From: Pantoea eucrina
GTDB taxonomy: Bacteria > Pseudomonadota > Gammaproteobacteria > Enterobacterales > Enterobacteriaceae
Assembly (NCBI RefSeq): GCF_002095385.1
Contig: NZ_MIPP01000010.1
Location: 1-64,000, forward strand
Direction: 5' to 3'
DNA length: 64,000 nucleotides
The notes under the pieces are model-generated. The model was given only the letters and a program-made list of their open reading frames with translations. It had not been told where the DNA came from and did not search any database. A program made the position numbers and the translations under genes. Positions 8,597 through 19,858 of the stretch are shown here, piece after piece (position 1 is the stretch's first letter; each line of letters opens with the position of its first letter).

Positions 8597-10090
8597 ATGT
8601 CACGACATAGCGAAGCATCTGATGATGTACAGACCTGGGAAGGCAAGCTCAACTACAAAGAGGGCTTCTTTACCCGGTTACAAACCGACGAACTGGCACA
8701 CGGCATTAATGAAGATGTCGTGCGTGCGATCTCGGCTAAACGTAACGAACCCGAATGGATGCTTGAGTTCCGGCTCAAGGCTTTCCGTGCCTGGCTTGAA
8801 ATGGAAGAGCCGCACTGGTTAAAAGCGCACTATGACAAGCTCGACTATCAGGATTACAGCTACTTTTCTGCGCCATCATGCGGGAACTGTGACGACAGCT
8901 GCGCATCTGAGCCGGGTGCAACCCAGGCGTCGGGCAGCGTGGCCTCCAGTGACTACCTGACTCAGGAAGTGGAAGACGCGTTTAATCAGCTGGGTGTTCC
9001 GGTACGTGAAGGTAAAGAGGTCGCTGTCGATGCGATTTTCGATTCCGTGTCGGTCTCAACCACCTACCGTGACAAGCTGGCCAAACAGGGCATTATCTTC
9101 TGCTCATTTGGTGAAGCGATCCATGACCATCCGGAACTGGTACAGAAGTATCTGGGTACCGTCGTGCCACACAACGATAACTTCTTTGCTGCGCTTAACT
9201 CAGCGGTAGCCTCCGATGGCACCTTTGTTTATATCCCGAAAGGGGTACGCTGCCCGATGGAGCTGTCGACCTATTTCCGCATCAACGCGGCGAAAACAGG
9301 TCAGTTTGAGCGCACCATTCTGATTGCAGATGAAGACAGCTATGTCAGCTATATCGAGGGCTGCTCGGCGCCGGTACGTGACACTTATCAGCTGCACGCA
9401 GCGGTCGTTGAAGTCATCATCCATAAAAATGCTGAAGTGAAATATTCCACGGTACAGAACTGGTTCCCTGGCGGTGAAGGTGAGGGCGGTATCCTCAACT
9501 TCGTTACCAAGCGCGCCCTGTGCGAAGGCGATCACAGCAAGATGTCCTGGACGCAGTCTGAGACCGGCTCTGCGATTACCTGGAAATATCCAAGCTGTAT
9601 CCTGCGCGGTGACTACTCCGTAGGTGAGTTCTACTCGGTTGCCCTGACCAGCGGTCGCCAGCAGGCGGATACCGGTACTAAGATGATCCATATCGGTAAA
9701 AACACCAAATCGACCATTATCTCTAAAGGGATATCGGCGGGTAAAAGCCAGAATACCTACCGCGGTCTGGTGAAAATCATGCCGACGGCAACCAATGCGC
9801 GTAACTTTACGCAGTGTGACTCGATGCTGATTGGTCCCGATTGCGGTGCGCATACTTTCCCGTATGTAGAAACGCGCAACAACACAGCGCAGCTTGAGCA
9901 TGAAGCCACTACGTCACGTATTGGCGAAGATCAGATGTTCTACTGCCTGCAGCGCGGCATCAGCGAAGAAGATGCGATCTCTATGATCGTCAACGGCTTC
10001 TGTAAAGATGTTTTCTCCGAGCTGCCACTGGAATTTGCCGTGGAAGCACAAAAACTGTTAGCGATCAGCCTTGAGCACAGTGTCGGCTGA
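8597..10090 (+). CDS. sufB: Fe-S cluster scaffold subunit SufB
   Basis: Central scaffold subunit of the SufBC2D complex, 497 residues (495 in E. coli). It receives sulfur from SufE and assembles Fe-S clusters under iron starvation or oxidative stress. The beta-helix core contains [19 protein letters not shown] near residue 335 and the conserved C-terminal block [20 protein letters not shown] near 400, which includes the Cys that accepts persulfide. Starts 7 bases after sufA, consistent with translational coupling. Confidence 0.97.
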   Translation: MSRHSEASDDVQTWEGKLNYKEGFFTRLQTDELAHGINEDVVRAISAKRNEPEWMLEFRLKAFRAWLEMEEPHWLKAHYDKLDYQDYSYFSAPSCGNCDDSCASEPGATQASGSVASSDYLTQEVEDAFNQLGVPVREGKEVAVDAIFDSVSVSTTYRDKLAKQGIIFCSFGEAIHDHPELVQKYLGTVVPHNDNFFAALNSAVASDGTFVYIPKGVRCPMELSTYFRINAAKTGQFERTILIADEDSYVSYIEGCSAPVRDTYQLHAAVVEVIIHKNAEVKYSTVQNWFPGGEGEGGILNFVTKRALCEGDHSKMSWTQSETGSAITWKYPSCILRGDYSVGEFYSVALTSGRQQADTGTKMIHIGKNTKSTIISKGISAGKSQNTYRGLVKIMPTATNARNFTQCDSMLIGPDCGAHTFPYVETRNNTAQLEHEATTSRIGEDQMFYCLQRGISEEDAISMIVNGFCKDVFSELPLEFAVEAQKLLAISLEHSVG

Positions 10091-10129
10091 TGCCACACGC
10101 GTTGCCGGAAGCAATGTGAAGGAATAAGT

Positions 10130-10876
10130 ATGTTAAGTATTAAAGATTTACAGGTTAGCGTTGAAGATAAAGAGATTTTGCGCGGTCTGAACCTGGAAGT
10201 TAAACCAGGTGAAGTCCACGCCATTATGGGCCCGAATGGCTCAGGTAAAAGTACGCTTTCAGCAACGCTGGCGGGTCGCGAAGATTACGAGATCACCGGT
10301 GGCACCGTCACCTTTAAAGAGAAAGATCTGCTGGCGCTGGAACCTGAAGAGCGTGCCGGAGAAGGCATCTTTATGGCGTTCCAGTACCCGGTAGAGATCC
10401 CGGGTGTCAGCAACCAGTTTTTCCTGCAGACCTCTGTTAATGCAGTACGCAAATATCGCGAGCAGGAAGAGCTGGATCGCTTCGACTTCCAGGATTTTAT
10501 CGAAGATAAGATCAAGCTGCTGAAAATGCCGGAAGATTTGCTGACGCGTTCAGTTAACGTCGGCTTCTCCGGTGGTGAGAAGAAGCGCAATGATATTCTG
10601 CAGATGGCGGCGCTGGAGCCGGAACTCTGCATTCTCGATGAGACCGATTCGGGTCTGGATATTGATGCCCTGAAAATCGTGTCTGAGGGCGTTAACAGCC
10701 TGCGCGACGGTAAGCGCTCTTTCATCATCGTAACGCACTATCAGCGTATCCTGGATTACATTAAGCCGGATCACGTGCACGTTCTTTATCAGGGTAAAAT
10801 CGTTAAGTCTGGCGACTTTTCACTGGTGAAACAGCTGGAGGAGCAAGGCTATGGCTGGCTTACCGACGAAGAGTGA
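10130..10876 (+). CDS. sufC: Fe-S assembly ATPase SufC
   Basis: ABC-type ATPase of the SufBC2D scaffold, 248 residues, soluble. Walker A GPNGSGKST is near residue 35, the signature FSGGEKKRNDILQ near 145 and Walker B ELCILDETDSGLD near 165. ATP hydrolysis drives the conformational change that exposes the cluster assembly site at the SufB-SufD interface. The gene overlaps sufD by 26 bases, so the two are translationally coupled. Confidence 0.97.
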   Translation: MLSIKDLQVSVEDKEILRGLNLEVKPGEVHAIMGPNGSGKSTLSATLAGREDYEITGGTVTFKEKDLLALEPEERAGEGIFMAFQYPVEIPGVSNQFFLQTSVNAVRKYREQEELDRFDFQDFIEDKIKLLKMPEDLLTRSVNVGFSGGEKKRNDILQMAALEPELCILDETDSGLDIDALKIVSEGVNSLRDGKRSFIIVTHYQRILDYIKPDHVHVLYQGKIVKSGDFSLVKQLEEQGYGWLTDEE

Positions 10877-12128
10877 TAATGCCCTGCAGCAGTGGCACCA
10901 TCTGTTTGAGTCTCGCGGCGAGCAGCGCTCGCTGCAGGCGCAGCAGCACTGGCAGCAGCTGATGCGTGAAGGCTTGCCCACCCGCAAGCATGAAAACTGG
11001 AAATATACGTCGCTGGAGAGCCTGCTGGGACAGCACTTTGTGCTGCCTTCCGCGCAGAGTCTCAGCCGTGAGCAGGCGGATGCGCTGGCGCTGCCGCTGG
11101 ACGCGGTACGACTGGTATTTGTTGATGGCCGCTTCCAGCCTGCGCTGAGCAGCACGGAAACCGATTTGTTTGAGATCCAGCACGTTCAGGCAGCTGAGCG
11201 TCGCGATTTACCGGCGCCGGTACAGCCGGAGATCTTCCTGCATCTGACAGAGAGCCTGGCAGAAGAGGTGACGACGATTCGTCTGGCGCGCGGCAAAGCG
11301 GCTACCCGCCCACTCTACCTGCTGCATATCACCAGCGGTCAGGCAGATGCGCTCAATACCGTGCACCATCGTCATCATGTAGAGCTGGAGCAGAGTGCGG
11401 TAGCGGAAATCGTTGAGCACTATGTCACGCTGAATGACGCGGCGCACTTTACCGGCGCGCGGATCACCTTTGCCGTAGCAGATAATGCGCAGCTGAAACA
11501 TACCAAGCTCGCCTTTGAAACCAGCAGCAGCTATCACTTTGCGCATAATGACATTGTGATGGGTCAGGATGCGCGCGTCAGCAGCACCAGCTTCCTGCTG
11601 GGCGCCGGCCTGTCACGTCATAACACCAGCACGCAGCTGAATGGCGAAAACAGCGAGCTGGCAATGAACAGCCTGGTCCTGCCGGTGGGCAGCGAAATCG
11701 CAGATACCCGCAGCTATCTGGAGCACAACAAAGGCCACTGCCTGAGTCGTCAGCTGCATAAAACCATTTCGCGCGAAAAAGGCCGTGCCGTCTTCAATGG
11801 TCACATCAAAGTGGCACAGCACGCGCTGAAAACCGATGGCCAGATGACCAACAATAATCTGCTGCTGGGCCGGCTGGCGGAAGTCGATACCAAGCCACAG
11901 CTGGAGATCTACGCCGATGACGTAAAATGCAGCCATGGTGCCACCATCGGCCGCATTGATGATGAGCAGATGTTTTATCTGCGCTCGCGCGGTATCGCTG
12001 AAGAAGCGGCGCAGCAGATGATCATCCACGCTTTTGCCGCCGAACTGACCGAAACGCTGGATGATGACATTCTGCGTCAGGCGGTGCTGGCACGCATCTC
12101 ACAGCGTTTCCCTGGAGTACATTCATGA
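10851..12128 (+). CDS. sufD: Fe-S cluster assembly subunit SufD
   Basis: Paralogue of SufB that completes the SufBC2D scaffold and is needed for iron acquisition. 425 residues (423 in E. coli). Conserved blocks are the N-terminal [13 protein letters not shown] and the C-terminal beta-helix with [21 protein letters not shown] near residue 362, whose His is implicated in cluster building. The start inside the end of sufC matches the E. coli N terminus (MAGLP). Confidence 0.97.
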   Translation: MAGLPTKSDNALQQWHHLFESRGEQRSLQAQQHWQQLMREGLPTRKHENWKYTSLESLLGQHFVLPSAQSLSREQADALALPLDAVRLVFVDGRFQPALSSTETDLFEIQHVQAAERRDLPAPVQPEIFLHLTESLAEEVTTIRLARGKAATRPLYLLHITSGQADALNTVHHRHHVELEQSAVAEIVEHYVTLNDAAHFTGARITFAVADNAQLKHTKLAFETSSSYHFAHNDIVMGQDARVSSTSFLLGAGLSRHNTSTQLNGENSELAMNSLVLPVGSEIADTRSYLEHNKGHCLSRQLHKTISREKGRAVFNGHIKVAQHALKTDGQMTNNNLLLGRLAEVDTKPQLEIYADDVKCSHGATIGRIDDEQMFYLRSRGIAEEAAQQMIIHAFAAELTETLDDDILRQAVLARISQRFPGVHS

Positions 12129-13345
12129 GTTTCGATTCCGAACGAGTCAGAGCGGAGTTTCCGATCCTGAGTCGTGAGGTCAACGGACACCCGCTGGCCT
12201 ACCTTGACAGCGCGGCCAGCGCGCAGCGTCCGCTCGCGGTAATCAACGCGGAAAGTCATTTTTACCAGCACGGCTACGCCGCCGTGCATCGCGGCATCCA
12301 TTCGCTTAGCGCGCAGGCCACCAGCGATATGGAAGCGGTACGCGCGCAGGCTGCGGCCTTTCTGAATGCGGCTTCGCATGAAGAGATTATCTTTGTTAAA
12401 GGCACAACCGAAGGCATTAATCTGGTAGCCAATAGTTGGGGCGGCAGTCAGCTGCAGCCCGGTGACAATCTCATCATTACCGAGATGGAGCATCACGCTA
12501 ACATTGTGCCGTGGCAGATGGTGGCACAGCGCACCGGTGCTGAGATCCGCGTCCTGCCGCTCAGCGATAGCGGTGAACTGGCTACAGAGCAGCTTGCTTC
12601 GCTTATCGACAGCCGTACCCGGCTGCTGGCGGTCACGCACGTCTCTAACGTGCTGGGCACCGTTAACCCGGTTAAGGCGCTGGTCGCTCAGGCGAAAGCA
12701 GCCGGCCTGGTCACACTGATTGATGGCGCGCAGGCGGTGATGCATCACGCCGTTGACGTGCAGGATATCGACTGTGATTTCTACGTTTTCTCCGGACATA
12801 AGATTTACGGTCCGACCGGTATCGGCGTACTCTATGCGCGTAAAGCGCTGCAGGAGCAGATGCCGCCGTGGGAAGGCGGGGGGGCCATGATTGACCAGGT
12901 CATGCTGCCGGTGGGAACCACCTGGAACAGCGCGCCGTGGCGCTTTGAAGCGGGTACGCCTAATACCGGCGGTATCATCGGTCTGGGTGCTGCACTGAAT
13001 TGGGTAAGTGAACTGGGTCTTGACGCTATTCATGCACGCGAAAGCGCGCTGATGCGTTACGCGCTGGACAAACTCGCTTCAGTACCGGACATCGTGCTTT
13101 ATGGTCCAGCGCAGCGCAGCGGGGTAATCGCCTTTAACCTGGGTAAACATCACGCCTTTGACGTTGGCAGCTTCCTCGATCAGTATGGTATTGCCATTCG
13201 CACCGGTCACCACTGTGCGATGCCGCTGATGCGCCACTATGCCGTACCGGCGATGTGTCGCGCCTCCTTCGCGCTCTATAATACCGAATATGAGGCAGAT
13301 CGGCTGGCCGCTGGCCTGACGCGTATCCATCGCCTGCTGGGCTAA
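12125..13345 (+). CDS. sufS: cysteine desulfurase SufS
   Basis: PLP-dependent group II cysteine desulfurase and selenocysteine lyase, 406 residues as in E. coli. It removes sulfur from L-cysteine and passes it as a persulfide to SufE. The PLP lysine lies in [13 protein letters not shown] near residue 226 and the catalytic Cys in RTGHHCAMP near 364. ATGA overlap of four bases with sufD. The cytoplasmic SufSE pair is the sulfur source for the upstream scaffold. Confidence 0.97.
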   Translation: MSFDSERVRAEFPILSREVNGHPLAYLDSAASAQRPLAVINAESHFYQHGYAAVHRGIHSLSAQATSDMEAVRAQAAAFLNAASHEEIIFVKGTTEGINLVANSWGGSQLQPGDNLIITEMEHHANIVPWQMVAQRTGAEIRVLPLSDSGELATEQLASLIDSRTRLLAVTHVSNVLGTVNPVKALVAQAKAAGLVTLIDGAQAVMHHAVDVQDIDCDFYVFSGHKIYGPTGIGVLYARKALQEQMPPWEGGGAMIDQVMLPVGTTWNSAPWRFEAGTPNTGGIIGLGAALNWVSELGLDAIHARESALMRYALDKLASVPDIVLYGPAQRSGVIAFNLGKHHAFDVGSFLDQYGIAIRTGHHCAMPLMRHYAVPAMCRASFALYNTEYEADRLAAGLTRIHRLLG

Positions 13346-13365
13346 GCAGATTTCAGGAGTAACAG

Positions 13366-13782
13366 ATGGCGAACCTGCCGGAAAAAGAGAAGCTGGTGCG
13401 CAACTTTAATCGTTGCGCTAACTGGGAAGAGAAGTACCTTTACATCATTGAGCTGGGTGCAAAATTACCAGAATCCTCTGAAAGCCTGCATCAGCCTGAG
13501 TATGTCATTTCAGGCTGTCAGAGCCAGGTCTGGATCCGCATGACGCCGCAGGCGGACGGATCGATGGCGTTTGAAGGGGATAGCGACGCAGCTATTGTTA
13601 AGGGATTGATTGCAGTAGTATTTAGCCTCTATCAGGGGCTGAAGCCGCAGGAGATCCTCGAGCTGGATGTGCGCCACTGGTTTGCGGAACTGGCGCTGAC
13701 TCAGCACCTGACGCCAACGCGTTCTCAGGGGCTGGAAGCGATGATCCGCGCTATCCGGCATAACGCTCAGCAGCTCTGCTAA
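13366..13782 (+). CDS. sufE: sulfur acceptor protein SufE
   Basis: 138-residue partner of SufS that takes over the persulfide on the Cys in [10 protein letters not shown] (residue 51) and hands it to SufB. Length and sequence agree with the family. It is the last gene of the operon and is followed within 15 bases by a strong rho-independent terminator. Confidence 0.96.
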   Translation: MANLPEKEKLVRNFNRCANWEEKYLYIIELGAKLPESSESLHQPEYVISGCQSQVWIRMTPQADGSMAFEGDSDAAIVKGLIAVVFSLYQGLKPQEILELDVRHWFAELALTQHLTPTRSQGLEAMIRAIRHNAQQLC

Positions 13783-13794
13783 GGTACACTCTTC

Positions 13795-13820
13795 AGACCC
13801 CGGTTTAGCCGGGGTCTTTT
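13795..13820 (+). terminator. suf operon terminator
   Basis: GACCCCGG-TTTA-CCGGGGTC type stem followed by TTTT, directly after sufE and before ldtE. Confidence 0.85.
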
Positions 13821-13842
13821 CCATCCAGAAAGAGAAACCTGC

Positions 13843-14817
13843 ATGAAACCTGCGTTACGTTTAGCTGGTGCACTGCTGCTGTCCTGCTTTGGACTCTCTG
13901 CACCTTCAATGGCTACTGAATATCCTCTCCCTGCCGACGACAGCCGCCTGATCGGCGAAAACGTTCTGACCACTATCTCTGATAACAAACAGCCGCTGGA
14001 GAGCGTGGCAGCGCGCTACAGCACAGGACTGCTCGGCCTGCTGGAAGCAAACCCCGGCGTTGATCCCTGGCTGCCGGCGGCAGGTACGCAGATCACCGTG
14101 CCGCTGCAGATGCTGTTGCCGGATGCGCCGCGCAAAGGGATTGTGGTTAATCTGGCTGAGCTGCGCCTCTACTACTATCCGCCGGGAGAAAACCGCGTGG
14201 TGGTCTATCCGATCGGCATTGGCCAGTTAGGCGCTGCAACGCCCGACATGGTAACGCGTATCAGCCAGAAAATTCCCAACCCGACCTGGACACCGACGCC
14301 AAATATTCGCAAGCGCTATGCGAAAGAGGGCGTGACGCTGCCGGTGACGGTTCCGGCCGGCCCTGACAATCCGATGGGGCTATTCGCCCTGCGTCTGGCG
14401 TATGGCAAGGGACACTACCTGATTCACGGCACTAACGCTGACTTTGGCATCGGCATGCGCGTCAGCTCCGGCTGTATTCGCCTGCGTCCCGCTGATATTG
14501 AAGCGCTGTTCAACAGCGTCCCGGCAGGCACGCGCGTTCAGATTGTTAATCAGCCGGTGAAGTACGCCATCGAACCAGACGGTAAACGCTATATTGAGGT
14601 TCATCAGCCGCTGTCGCGCAGTGAAAAAGATGATCCGCAGACGCAGCCGCTGGTGCGCAGCACCGCTCTGAAAGCCTTTAGCCGCAGTGCGAAAAGCGAC
14701 AGTGCGCTGATTGAGGAAGCGATGACGCGCCGTTCAGGTATGCCGGTGCTGGTCAGCAGCGGCGAGCCGGTTGCCGCAGAGACGGCAGAGCAGGTTGCAG
14801 CAGAGCCGCAGGGCTGA
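13843..14817 (+). CDS. ldtE: L,D-transpeptidase LdtE
   Basis: Periplasmic enzyme that forms 3-3 (meso-DAP to meso-DAP) cross-links in peptidoglycan. 324 residues with a signal peptide (about residues 1-24, cleavage after SMA), a LysM-like region (about 40-95), and a YkuD catalytic domain (about 100-240) with HGTNADFGIGMRVSSGCIRL, which contains the catalytic His and Cys. The C-terminal tail of about 80 residues is low-complexity and charged. It was formerly ynhG in E. coli. Here it is flanked by lpp, whose product other L,D-transpeptidases attach to the wall. Confidence 0.93.
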   Translation: MKPALRLAGALLLSCFGLSAPSMATEYPLPADDSRLIGENVLTTISDNKQPLESVAARYSTGLLGLLEANPGVDPWLPAAGTQITVPLQMLLPDAPRKGIVVNLAELRLYYYPPGENRVVVYPIGIGQLGAATPDMVTRISQKIPNPTWTPTPNIRKRYAKEGVTLPVTVPAGPDNPMGLFALRLAYGKGHYLIHGTNADFGIGMRVSSGCIRLRPADIEALFNSVPAGTRVQIVNQPVKYAIEPDGKRYIEVHQPLSRSEKDDPQTQPLVRSTALKAFSRSAKSDSALIEEAMTRRSGMPVLVSSGEPVAAETAEQVAAEPQG

Positions 14818-14860
14818 AGTCAGCCGGTCAGACAGCGCCACCGGGCGCTGGAATCAGCAC

Positions 14861-14892
14861 AAAAAAAATGGTGCCACCAGGGCACCATTTTT
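14861..14892 (-). terminator. lpp terminator (bidirectional)
   Basis: AATGGTGCC-ACCAG-GGCACCATT stem with eight A on the left (T on the minus strand) and a T-run on the right, so it can end lpp transcripts and also ldtE transcripts. Confidence 0.9.
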
Positions 14893-14905
14893 CAAACCAG
14901 AACTC

Positions 14906-15157
<252 letters not shown>

Positions 15158-15177
15158 TTAAGTTAATCTCCATGTAG

Positions 15178-15215
15178 CGTTACAAGTATTGCACAAAGCT
15201 TTTTAAGTTGAGAAT
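15178..15215 (-). promoter_or_regulatory. lpp promoter
   Basis: On the minus strand the -10 element AATACT (15185-15190) is preceded by an AT-rich block containing TTCTCAACTT, as in the E. coli lpp promoter. The predicted leader of about 36 nt, CTACATGGAGATTAAC and onward, is nearly identical to that of E. coli. The rest of the gap to pykF (15216-15394) is AT-rich and shows no gene. Confidence 0.8.
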
Positions 15216-15394
15216 AAATTTTTGATGAGAACATGCTTAAATTTGATCGTTCGCTCAAAGAAGCAGCATCTGGCAGAATATGATGAAAATATTTAGCGAA
15301 AACAGAGGGATTTAATCGGATTAACCTTAATTCCACAACATATTGAATAGTTATTTTCGATTTGAATTTTTCTGATTATAGATTAGCGATGGAA

Positions 15395-15424
15395 TAAAAA
15401 AAGCGCCGGTTAAGGCGCTTGTTT
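15395..15424 (-). terminator. pykF terminator
   Basis: AAGCGCC-GGTTAA-GGCGCTT stem, with seven T following on the minus strand, about 20 bases beyond the pykF stop codon. Confidence 0.85.
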
Positions 15425-15444
15425 AAATAAAGTGTGACGTTAAA

Positions 15445-16857
15445 TCAAATCACGTGCACGGAAGCGGTGTTAGTAGTTCCGCTTGGCACCAGGGCACCTG
15501 AAACCATCACGACCACATCACCTTTCTGCGCGTAGCCGCTTTCCAGCGCCAGCTCTTTACCAATGCGATAGAAATCATCGGTTGATTCAATGCGGGCAAC
15601 CAGGCGAGTCTCGATACCTTTGCTCAGGATCAGCTGACGGGCAGTGGTCTGGTTGGTCGTCAGGGCGAGAATGGTTGCATCCGGGAAGTACTTACGTACT
15701 GATTTTGCTGATTTACCGCCCTCGGTGGCTACAACAATCAGTGGTGCTTCCAGTTTCTCTGCGGTCTCAACGGCACCACGGCAGACAGCTTCCGTAATAC
15801 GCAGCTTGCGGGAATCTTTCAGCTCGTCGATGCGTGACTTCATCACGCGATCGGTACGCTCACAGATGGTGGCCATGATCGTGACCGACTCCAGCGGATA
15901 GCGGCCTTTGGCGCTCTCACCAGACAGCATCACGGCGTCAGTACCGTCAAGAATGGCGTTAGCCACGTCGCCCGCTTCAGCACGAGTAGGGCGCGGGTTT
16001 TTGATCATGGAGTCGAGCATCTGCGTAGCAGTGATGACCACTTTGCGGGCTTTGTTGCACTTTTTGATCATCATCTTCTGCGCGAAGATAACCTCTTCAA
16101 CCGGGATCTCTACGCCCAGATCGCCACGCGCAACCATGATGCCGTCAGACGCTTCGAGAATTTCATCGAAGTTGTTAAGGCCTTCCTGGTTTTCGATTTT
16201 AGAGATGATCTGAATATTTTCGCCGCCATGCGCTTTCAGATGCTCGCGGATCTCCAGCACGTCAGAGCGTTTACGAATAAACGACGCGGCGACAAAGTCC
16301 ACTCCCTGCTCGCAGCCAAAAATCAGATCGCGCTTATCTTTTTCTGCCAGTGCAGGCAGCTGGATAGAGACGCCAGGCAGGTTAACGCCTTTGTTTTCGC
16401 CGAGGTCGCCGTTATTCAGCACTTCACACACTACGCTGTTTTCCGTGACTTCAGTAACGGTCATGCCAATCAGGCCATCGTCGACCAGAACCGTGTTGCC
16501 AATTTTCAGATCTTCAGTAAAACCGGCATAGGTAACAGCGACGCGTTCATGATTACCAATCACAGACTGATCGGTGGTAAAGGTAAAGGTCTGGCCCGCC
16601 TTGAGTGAAACGTCGTTGCCACCCTCCAGCTTCATGGTGCGGATTTCCGGTCCTTTGGTGTCCAGCAGAATCGCGGCCTGATGCCCCGTTTTTTCCATGA
16701 CGGCACGCATATTTGCGATGCGCTGACCATGTTCGGCGTAATCACCGTGCGAGAAGTTGAGACGCATAACGTTCATGCCTGCTTCCAGCAGCTGGGTCAG
16801 CATCTCTTCTGATTCGGTTTTCGGCCCGATAGTACAAACAATCTTGGTCTTTTTCAT
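15445..16857 (-). CDS. pykF: pyruvate kinase I
   Basis: Fructose-1,6-bisphosphate-activated pyruvate kinase that converts PEP and ADP to pyruvate and ATP, the last step of glycolysis. 470 residues, the same length as E. coli PykF. The N-terminal [16 protein letters not shown], the catalytic [14 protein letters not shown] near residue 220 and the [12 protein letters not shown] block near 240 are all present. A roughly 240-nt leader begins at a promoter overlapped by a Cra site, so repression by Cra during gluconeogenesis is expected, opposite to ppsA. Confidence 0.97.
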   Translation of the reverse strand: MKKTKIVCTIGPKTESEEMLTQLLEAGMNVMRLNFSHGDYAEHGQRIANMRAVMEKTGHQAAILLDTKGPEIRTMKLEGGNDVSLKAGQTFTFTTDQSVIGNHERVAVTYAGFTEDLKIGNTVLVDDGLIGMTVTEVTENSVVCEVLNNGDLGENKGVNLPGVSIQLPALAEKDKRDLIFGCEQGVDFVAASFIRKRSDVLEIREHLKAHGGENIQIISKIENQEGLNNFDEILEASDGIMVARGDLGVEIPVEEVIFAQKMMIKKCNKARKVVITATQMLDSMIKNPRPTRAEAGDVANAILDGTDAVMLSGESAKGRYPLESVTIMATICERTDRVMKSRIDELKDSRKLRITEAVCRGAVETAEKLEAPLIVVATEGGKSAKSVRKYFPDATILALTTNQTTARQLILSKGIETRLVARIESTDDFYRIGKELALESGYAQKGDVVVMVSGALVPSGTTNTASVHVI

Positions 16858-17070
16858 GTCAGATATCTGTATGTTGTGATGGATGATAAAGGTCGGTATC
16901 CGATGCGCGGAGCACCGAAGTGAAAATGTGACGATTGTGGCTACGGATAATACAGAAGTAAGAATAGGTGACAGGAACTGAGCGTGCAGGGAAGTTATGC
17001 GTTGCAGAAGCAGGCCGGCAGGGCGGCGTTGCGCAAATCAGAGACATTGATGGCATAGGCACGTCAGCGC

Positions 17071-17129
17071 TGAAACCTTTCAGGTGAAACAACGAGCCAT
17101 AGTATAATCGCTAAGTATCCGAAAACCAA
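17071..17129 (-). promoter_or_regulatory. pykF promoter with Cra operator
   Basis: Minus strand: -35 TTGGTT (17124-17129), 17-base spacer, -10 TATACT (17101-17106). The Cra site TGAAACCTTTCA (17071-17082; one mismatch to TGAAACGTTTCA) lies just downstream of the inferred start near 17094, a repressing position as known for E. coli pykF. It leaves a leader of about 240 nt (16858-17094) in which I see no other feature. Confidence 0.7.
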
Positions 17130-17200
17130 TATAAAAGCAGCAGGGGATATCGACCTGAATCAAGGAAAGCGACGTTGCCCAAGAAGAGGATACAGCGAAG

Positions 17201-17277
17201 TGGTGCGCTCTAATGGACTCGAACCATCGACCCCCACCATGTCAAGGTGGTGCTCTAACCAACTGAGCTAAGAGCGC
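17201..17277 (-). tRNA. tRNA-Val (GAC)
   Basis: 77-nt cloverleaf on the minus strand with encoded CCA. Acceptor GCGCTCT pairs with AGAGCGC. The anticodon stem CCACC/GGTGG encloses loop TTGACAT, anticodon GAC. It is identical to the third copy at 17372. Confidence 0.97.
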
Positions 17278-17291
17278 GCAATACAGCAAAC

Positions 17292-17368
17292 TGGTGCGTC
17301 CGAGTGGACTCGAACCACCGACCCCCACCATGTCAAGGTGGTGCTCTAACCAACTGAGCTACGGACGC
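17292..17368 (-). tRNA. tRNA-Val (GAC)
   Basis: 77-nt cloverleaf with encoded CCA, anticodon GAC. The acceptor stem GCGTCCG/CGGACGC differs from the two flanking copies and matches the E. coli valV/valW type. 14 bases from the neighbouring tRNA. Confidence 0.97.
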
Positions 17369-17371
17369 ACT

Positions 17372-17448
17372 TGGTGCGCTCTAATGGACTCGAACCATCG
17401 ACCCCCACCATGTCAAGGTGGTGCTCTAACCAACTGAGCTAAGAGCGC
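17372..17448 (-). tRNA. tRNA-Val (GAC)
   Basis: 77-nt cloverleaf with encoded CCA, anticodon GAC; acceptor GCGCTCT. First gene of the three-tRNA transcript, only 3 bases from the next. Confidence 0.97.
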
Positions 17449-17478
17449 AACACGCTGTCAGGGCGACAGCGGGGACGA

Positions 17479-17507
17479 ATATTAACGGTACGCCGGAAAC
17501 CTGGCAA
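17479..17507 (-). promoter_or_regulatory. tRNA-Val operon promoter
   Basis: Minus strand -35 TTGCCA (17502-17507), 17-base spacer, -10 TAATAT (17479-17484), followed by a G+C-rich discriminator (CGTCCCCGC) typical of stringently controlled stable-RNA promoters. It lies about 30 bases ahead of the first tRNA. Confidence 0.75.
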
Positions 17508-17602
17508 GGGAAAAAAACAGAAAATCGGGACGACTGACCAGCATCTGTGCGAAGCGTCGCTTTTTTCAGCATTGCGGGCCAGATAAACGCCCGCTCAGCC
17601 AC

Positions 17603-18976
17603 TTAGCGCGCCGCCCGCGCCAGGATAACCTCTGCAGGCAGACGCTGCATACGGCGAATACGCCAGATCATCATCGCGGCGGCAGAGGTCAGGCCCACAA
17701 TAAACCCGCACCAGAATCCGGCCGGACCCAGCGCCGGAACAATCCAGTCAGTCAGCGCCAGGATATAGCCTGCCGGCAGTCCCAATACCCAGTAAGCGAT
17801 CAGCGTAATGAAAAAGATCGAGCGGGTATCTTTATAACCGCGCAGGATCCCGCTGCCGATAACCTGAATCGAATCGGAGAACTGATAGATCGCAGCCAGC
17901 AGCATCAGCTGGGCAGCCAGCGTAATGACCGCAGGGTTCGCCGTATAGAGCGCGGCGATATCGTGACGGAACGTGACGGTAAACAGGGCAGTGCAGGCCG
18001 CCATGGCGATGCCCACGCCCTGACCGGTCCAGGCGGCGGTGCGTGCACCTTCCGCCGAGCCTTCACCCAGCCGGTAACCCACGCGAATCGTGGTGGCTAC
18101 CCCCAGCGACAGTGGCAGGACAAACATCAGTGAGCTGAAGTTGAGCGCGATCTGGTGTCCTGCGACATTCACAATGCCCAGTGGTGAAACCAGCAGCGCC
18201 ACTACGGCAAACAGCGTAACTTCAAAGAACAGCGCCAGCGCTACCGGTAACCCCAGCGAAAAGAGCCGCGTGAGAATAGCGCGCGAGGGCGCTGACCAGC
18301 GTGAGGCCATGCGAATATCGCGCATCGCCGGCATACGCCGGAGCCAGAAGCGCATAACCAGAAACATCACCCAGTAGACGGAGGCGGTTGCCACGCCGCA
18401 CCCCACGCCGCCGAGACGCGGCATACCAAAGTGGCCATAAATGAAGATGTAGTTCAGCGGAATGTTGGTCAGCAGTCCGAGAAAGCCCAGCAGCATGGCG
18501 GGTTTGGTTTTAGACAGACCGTCGCACTGGTTACGCGCCACCTGGAAAAAAAGATAGCCCGGTGCGCCCCAGAGCAGCGCATGCAGGTAACCTTCCGCTT
18601 TAATGGCCAGATCGGCGTCAATGTCATGCATTGCGCGGATAAGATAGCCCGCGTTCCATAACACAACCATAATGACAAGCGAAACGACCAGTGCCAGCCA
18701 GTACCCCTGGCGCACCTGCTCGGCAATGCGTTCACGTCGTCCGGACCCGTTGAGTTGCGCAACGGCTGGCGTCAGTGCCAGTAGCAGACCGTGACCAAAA
18801 AGAATGGCGGGAAGCCAGATAGAGGTGCCAACAGCAACGGCGGCCATATCCGTGGCGCTTACCGCACCGGCCATAACGGTATCTACAAATCCCATCGCAG
18901 TCTGGGCTACCTGAGCGAGGATCACCGGGATTGCGAGGGCCAGCAGCTGACGCGCTTCTGTTAAATACTTCTGCAC
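17603..18976 (-). CDS. mdtK: MATE family multidrug efflux pump MdtK
   Basis: Inner-membrane Na+-coupled exporter of norfloxacin and other cationic drugs. 457 residues (E. coli 457) with twelve hydrophobic segments arranged as two MatE halves; the second starts near residue 240. Conserved N-terminal [27 protein letters not shown]. The same location, between valine tRNAs and ribE, is seen in E. coli. Divergent from ribE with a 191-base gap. Confidence 0.95.
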   Translation of the reverse strand: MQKYLTEARQLLALAIPVILAQVAQTAMGFVDTVMAGAVSATDMAAVAVGTSIWLPAILFGHGLLLALTPAVAQLNGSGRRERIAEQVRQGYWLALVVSLVIMVVLWNAGYLIRAMHDIDADLAIKAEGYLHALLWGAPGYLFFQVARNQCDGLSKTKPAMLLGFLGLLTNIPLNYIFIYGHFGMPRLGGVGCGVATASVYWVMFLVMRFWLRRMPAMRDIRMASRWSAPSRAILTRLFSLGLPVALALFFEVTLFAVVALLVSPLGIVNVAGHQIALNFSSLMFVLPLSLGVATTIRVGYRLGEGSAEGARTAAWTGQGVGIAMAACTALFTVTFRHDIAALYTANPAVITLAAQLMLLAAIYQFSDSIQVIGSGILRGYKDTRSIFFITLIAYWVLGLPAGYILALTDWIVPALGPAGFWCGFIVGLTSAAAMMIWRIRRMQRLPAEVILARAAR

Positions 18977-19167
18977 GTATCACCTGTTTGATTAAGAGAA
19001 AGAGAGACTATTCCCGGCGAATGCGCGCTCAATGCAGCCAGAGCCCGCACGCGGAACAAATAATGATAACAAATTTATTTGCCTTTTATGCAACCATTGC
19101 GCATGCGCAAATTAAGTTGTGCTGGCAGGCTGTGATAAGCTAAGACAAACGCGTTGAGAGGATAGTT

Positions 19168-19824
19168 ATGTTTACGGGTATTGTGCAGGGCGTGGCGGAA
19201 ATTGTCGCCATTGAAGAGAAAGAGCTGTTTCGCACTCATACTGTACGTCTTGATGCAGCCCTGCTGCCAGGGCTGGAGCTGGGGGCGTCTGTAGCGCACA
19301 ACGGCTGCTGCCTGACCGTAACGGCCATCGAAGAGGATCGGGTCAGCTTTGACCTGATTAAAGAGACGCTGCGCATTACCAATCTGGGTGCGCTGCAGGT
19401 GGGTGACAGAGTCAATATTGAGCGTGCGGCTAAATTCAGCGATGAAATTGGCGGACACCTGATGTCGGGTCATATTATGACCACCGCTGAAATCTGCAAA
19501 ATTATTCAGTCGGAAAATAACCGCGAAGTCTGGTTCAGACTGCAGGATGCAGAACAGATAAAATATATTCTGCGCAAAGGCTATATCGGTATTGATGGCA
19601 TCAGCCTGACGGTCGGCGATGTGACCAAAACCAAATTCTGCGTCCACCTGATCCCGGAAACGCTGGAGCGCACCACGCTGGGAAGCAAAAAGCTGGGGCA
19701 TAAGGTCAATATCGAAATCGATCCGCAAACGCAGGCGATTGTGGATACCGTTGAGCGCGTTATGGCGCAGCGTGAAGCCGCCCTGATTGCCGCAGCAACA
19801 GCGCCGGCCGGACCGGCAGAATAA
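19168..19824 (+). CDS. ribE: riboflavin synthase alpha subunit
   Basis: Trimeric cytoplasmic enzyme that dismutates two 6,7-dimethyl-8-ribityllumazine molecules to riboflavin, the last step of the pathway (called ribC in older E. coli maps). 218 residues with two repeated lumazine-binding domains: MFTGIVQG at the N terminus, and GHLMSGHIM followed by GIDGISLTV near residue 145. AGAGGA lies upstream at normal distance. Confidence 0.96.
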   Translation: MFTGIVQGVAEIVAIEEKELFRTHTVRLDAALLPGLELGASVAHNGCCLTVTAIEEDRVSFDLIKETLRITNLGALQVGDRVNIERAAKFSDEIGGHLMSGHIMTTAEICKIIQSENNREVWFRLQDAEQIKYILRKGYIGIDGISLTVGDVTKTKFCVHLIPETLERTTLGSKKLGHKVNIEIDPQTQAIVDTVERVMAQREAALIAAATAPAGPAE

Positions 19825-19833
19825 ACTTCAGTA

Positions 19834-19855
19834 AAGGCGCGCAGCGCGCCTTTTT
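19834..19855 (+). terminator. ribE terminator
   Basis: AAGGCGCGC-AGC-GCGCCTT stem followed by five T, between the convergent genes ribE and cfa. Confidence 0.85.
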
Positions 19856-19858
19856 AAC

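Noticed and set aside
17201..17448. Integration site of a mobile element at the tRNA cluster
   Set aside because: No integrase gene, no direct repeat of a tRNA 3' end and undisturbed order pykF - tRNA - mdtK.
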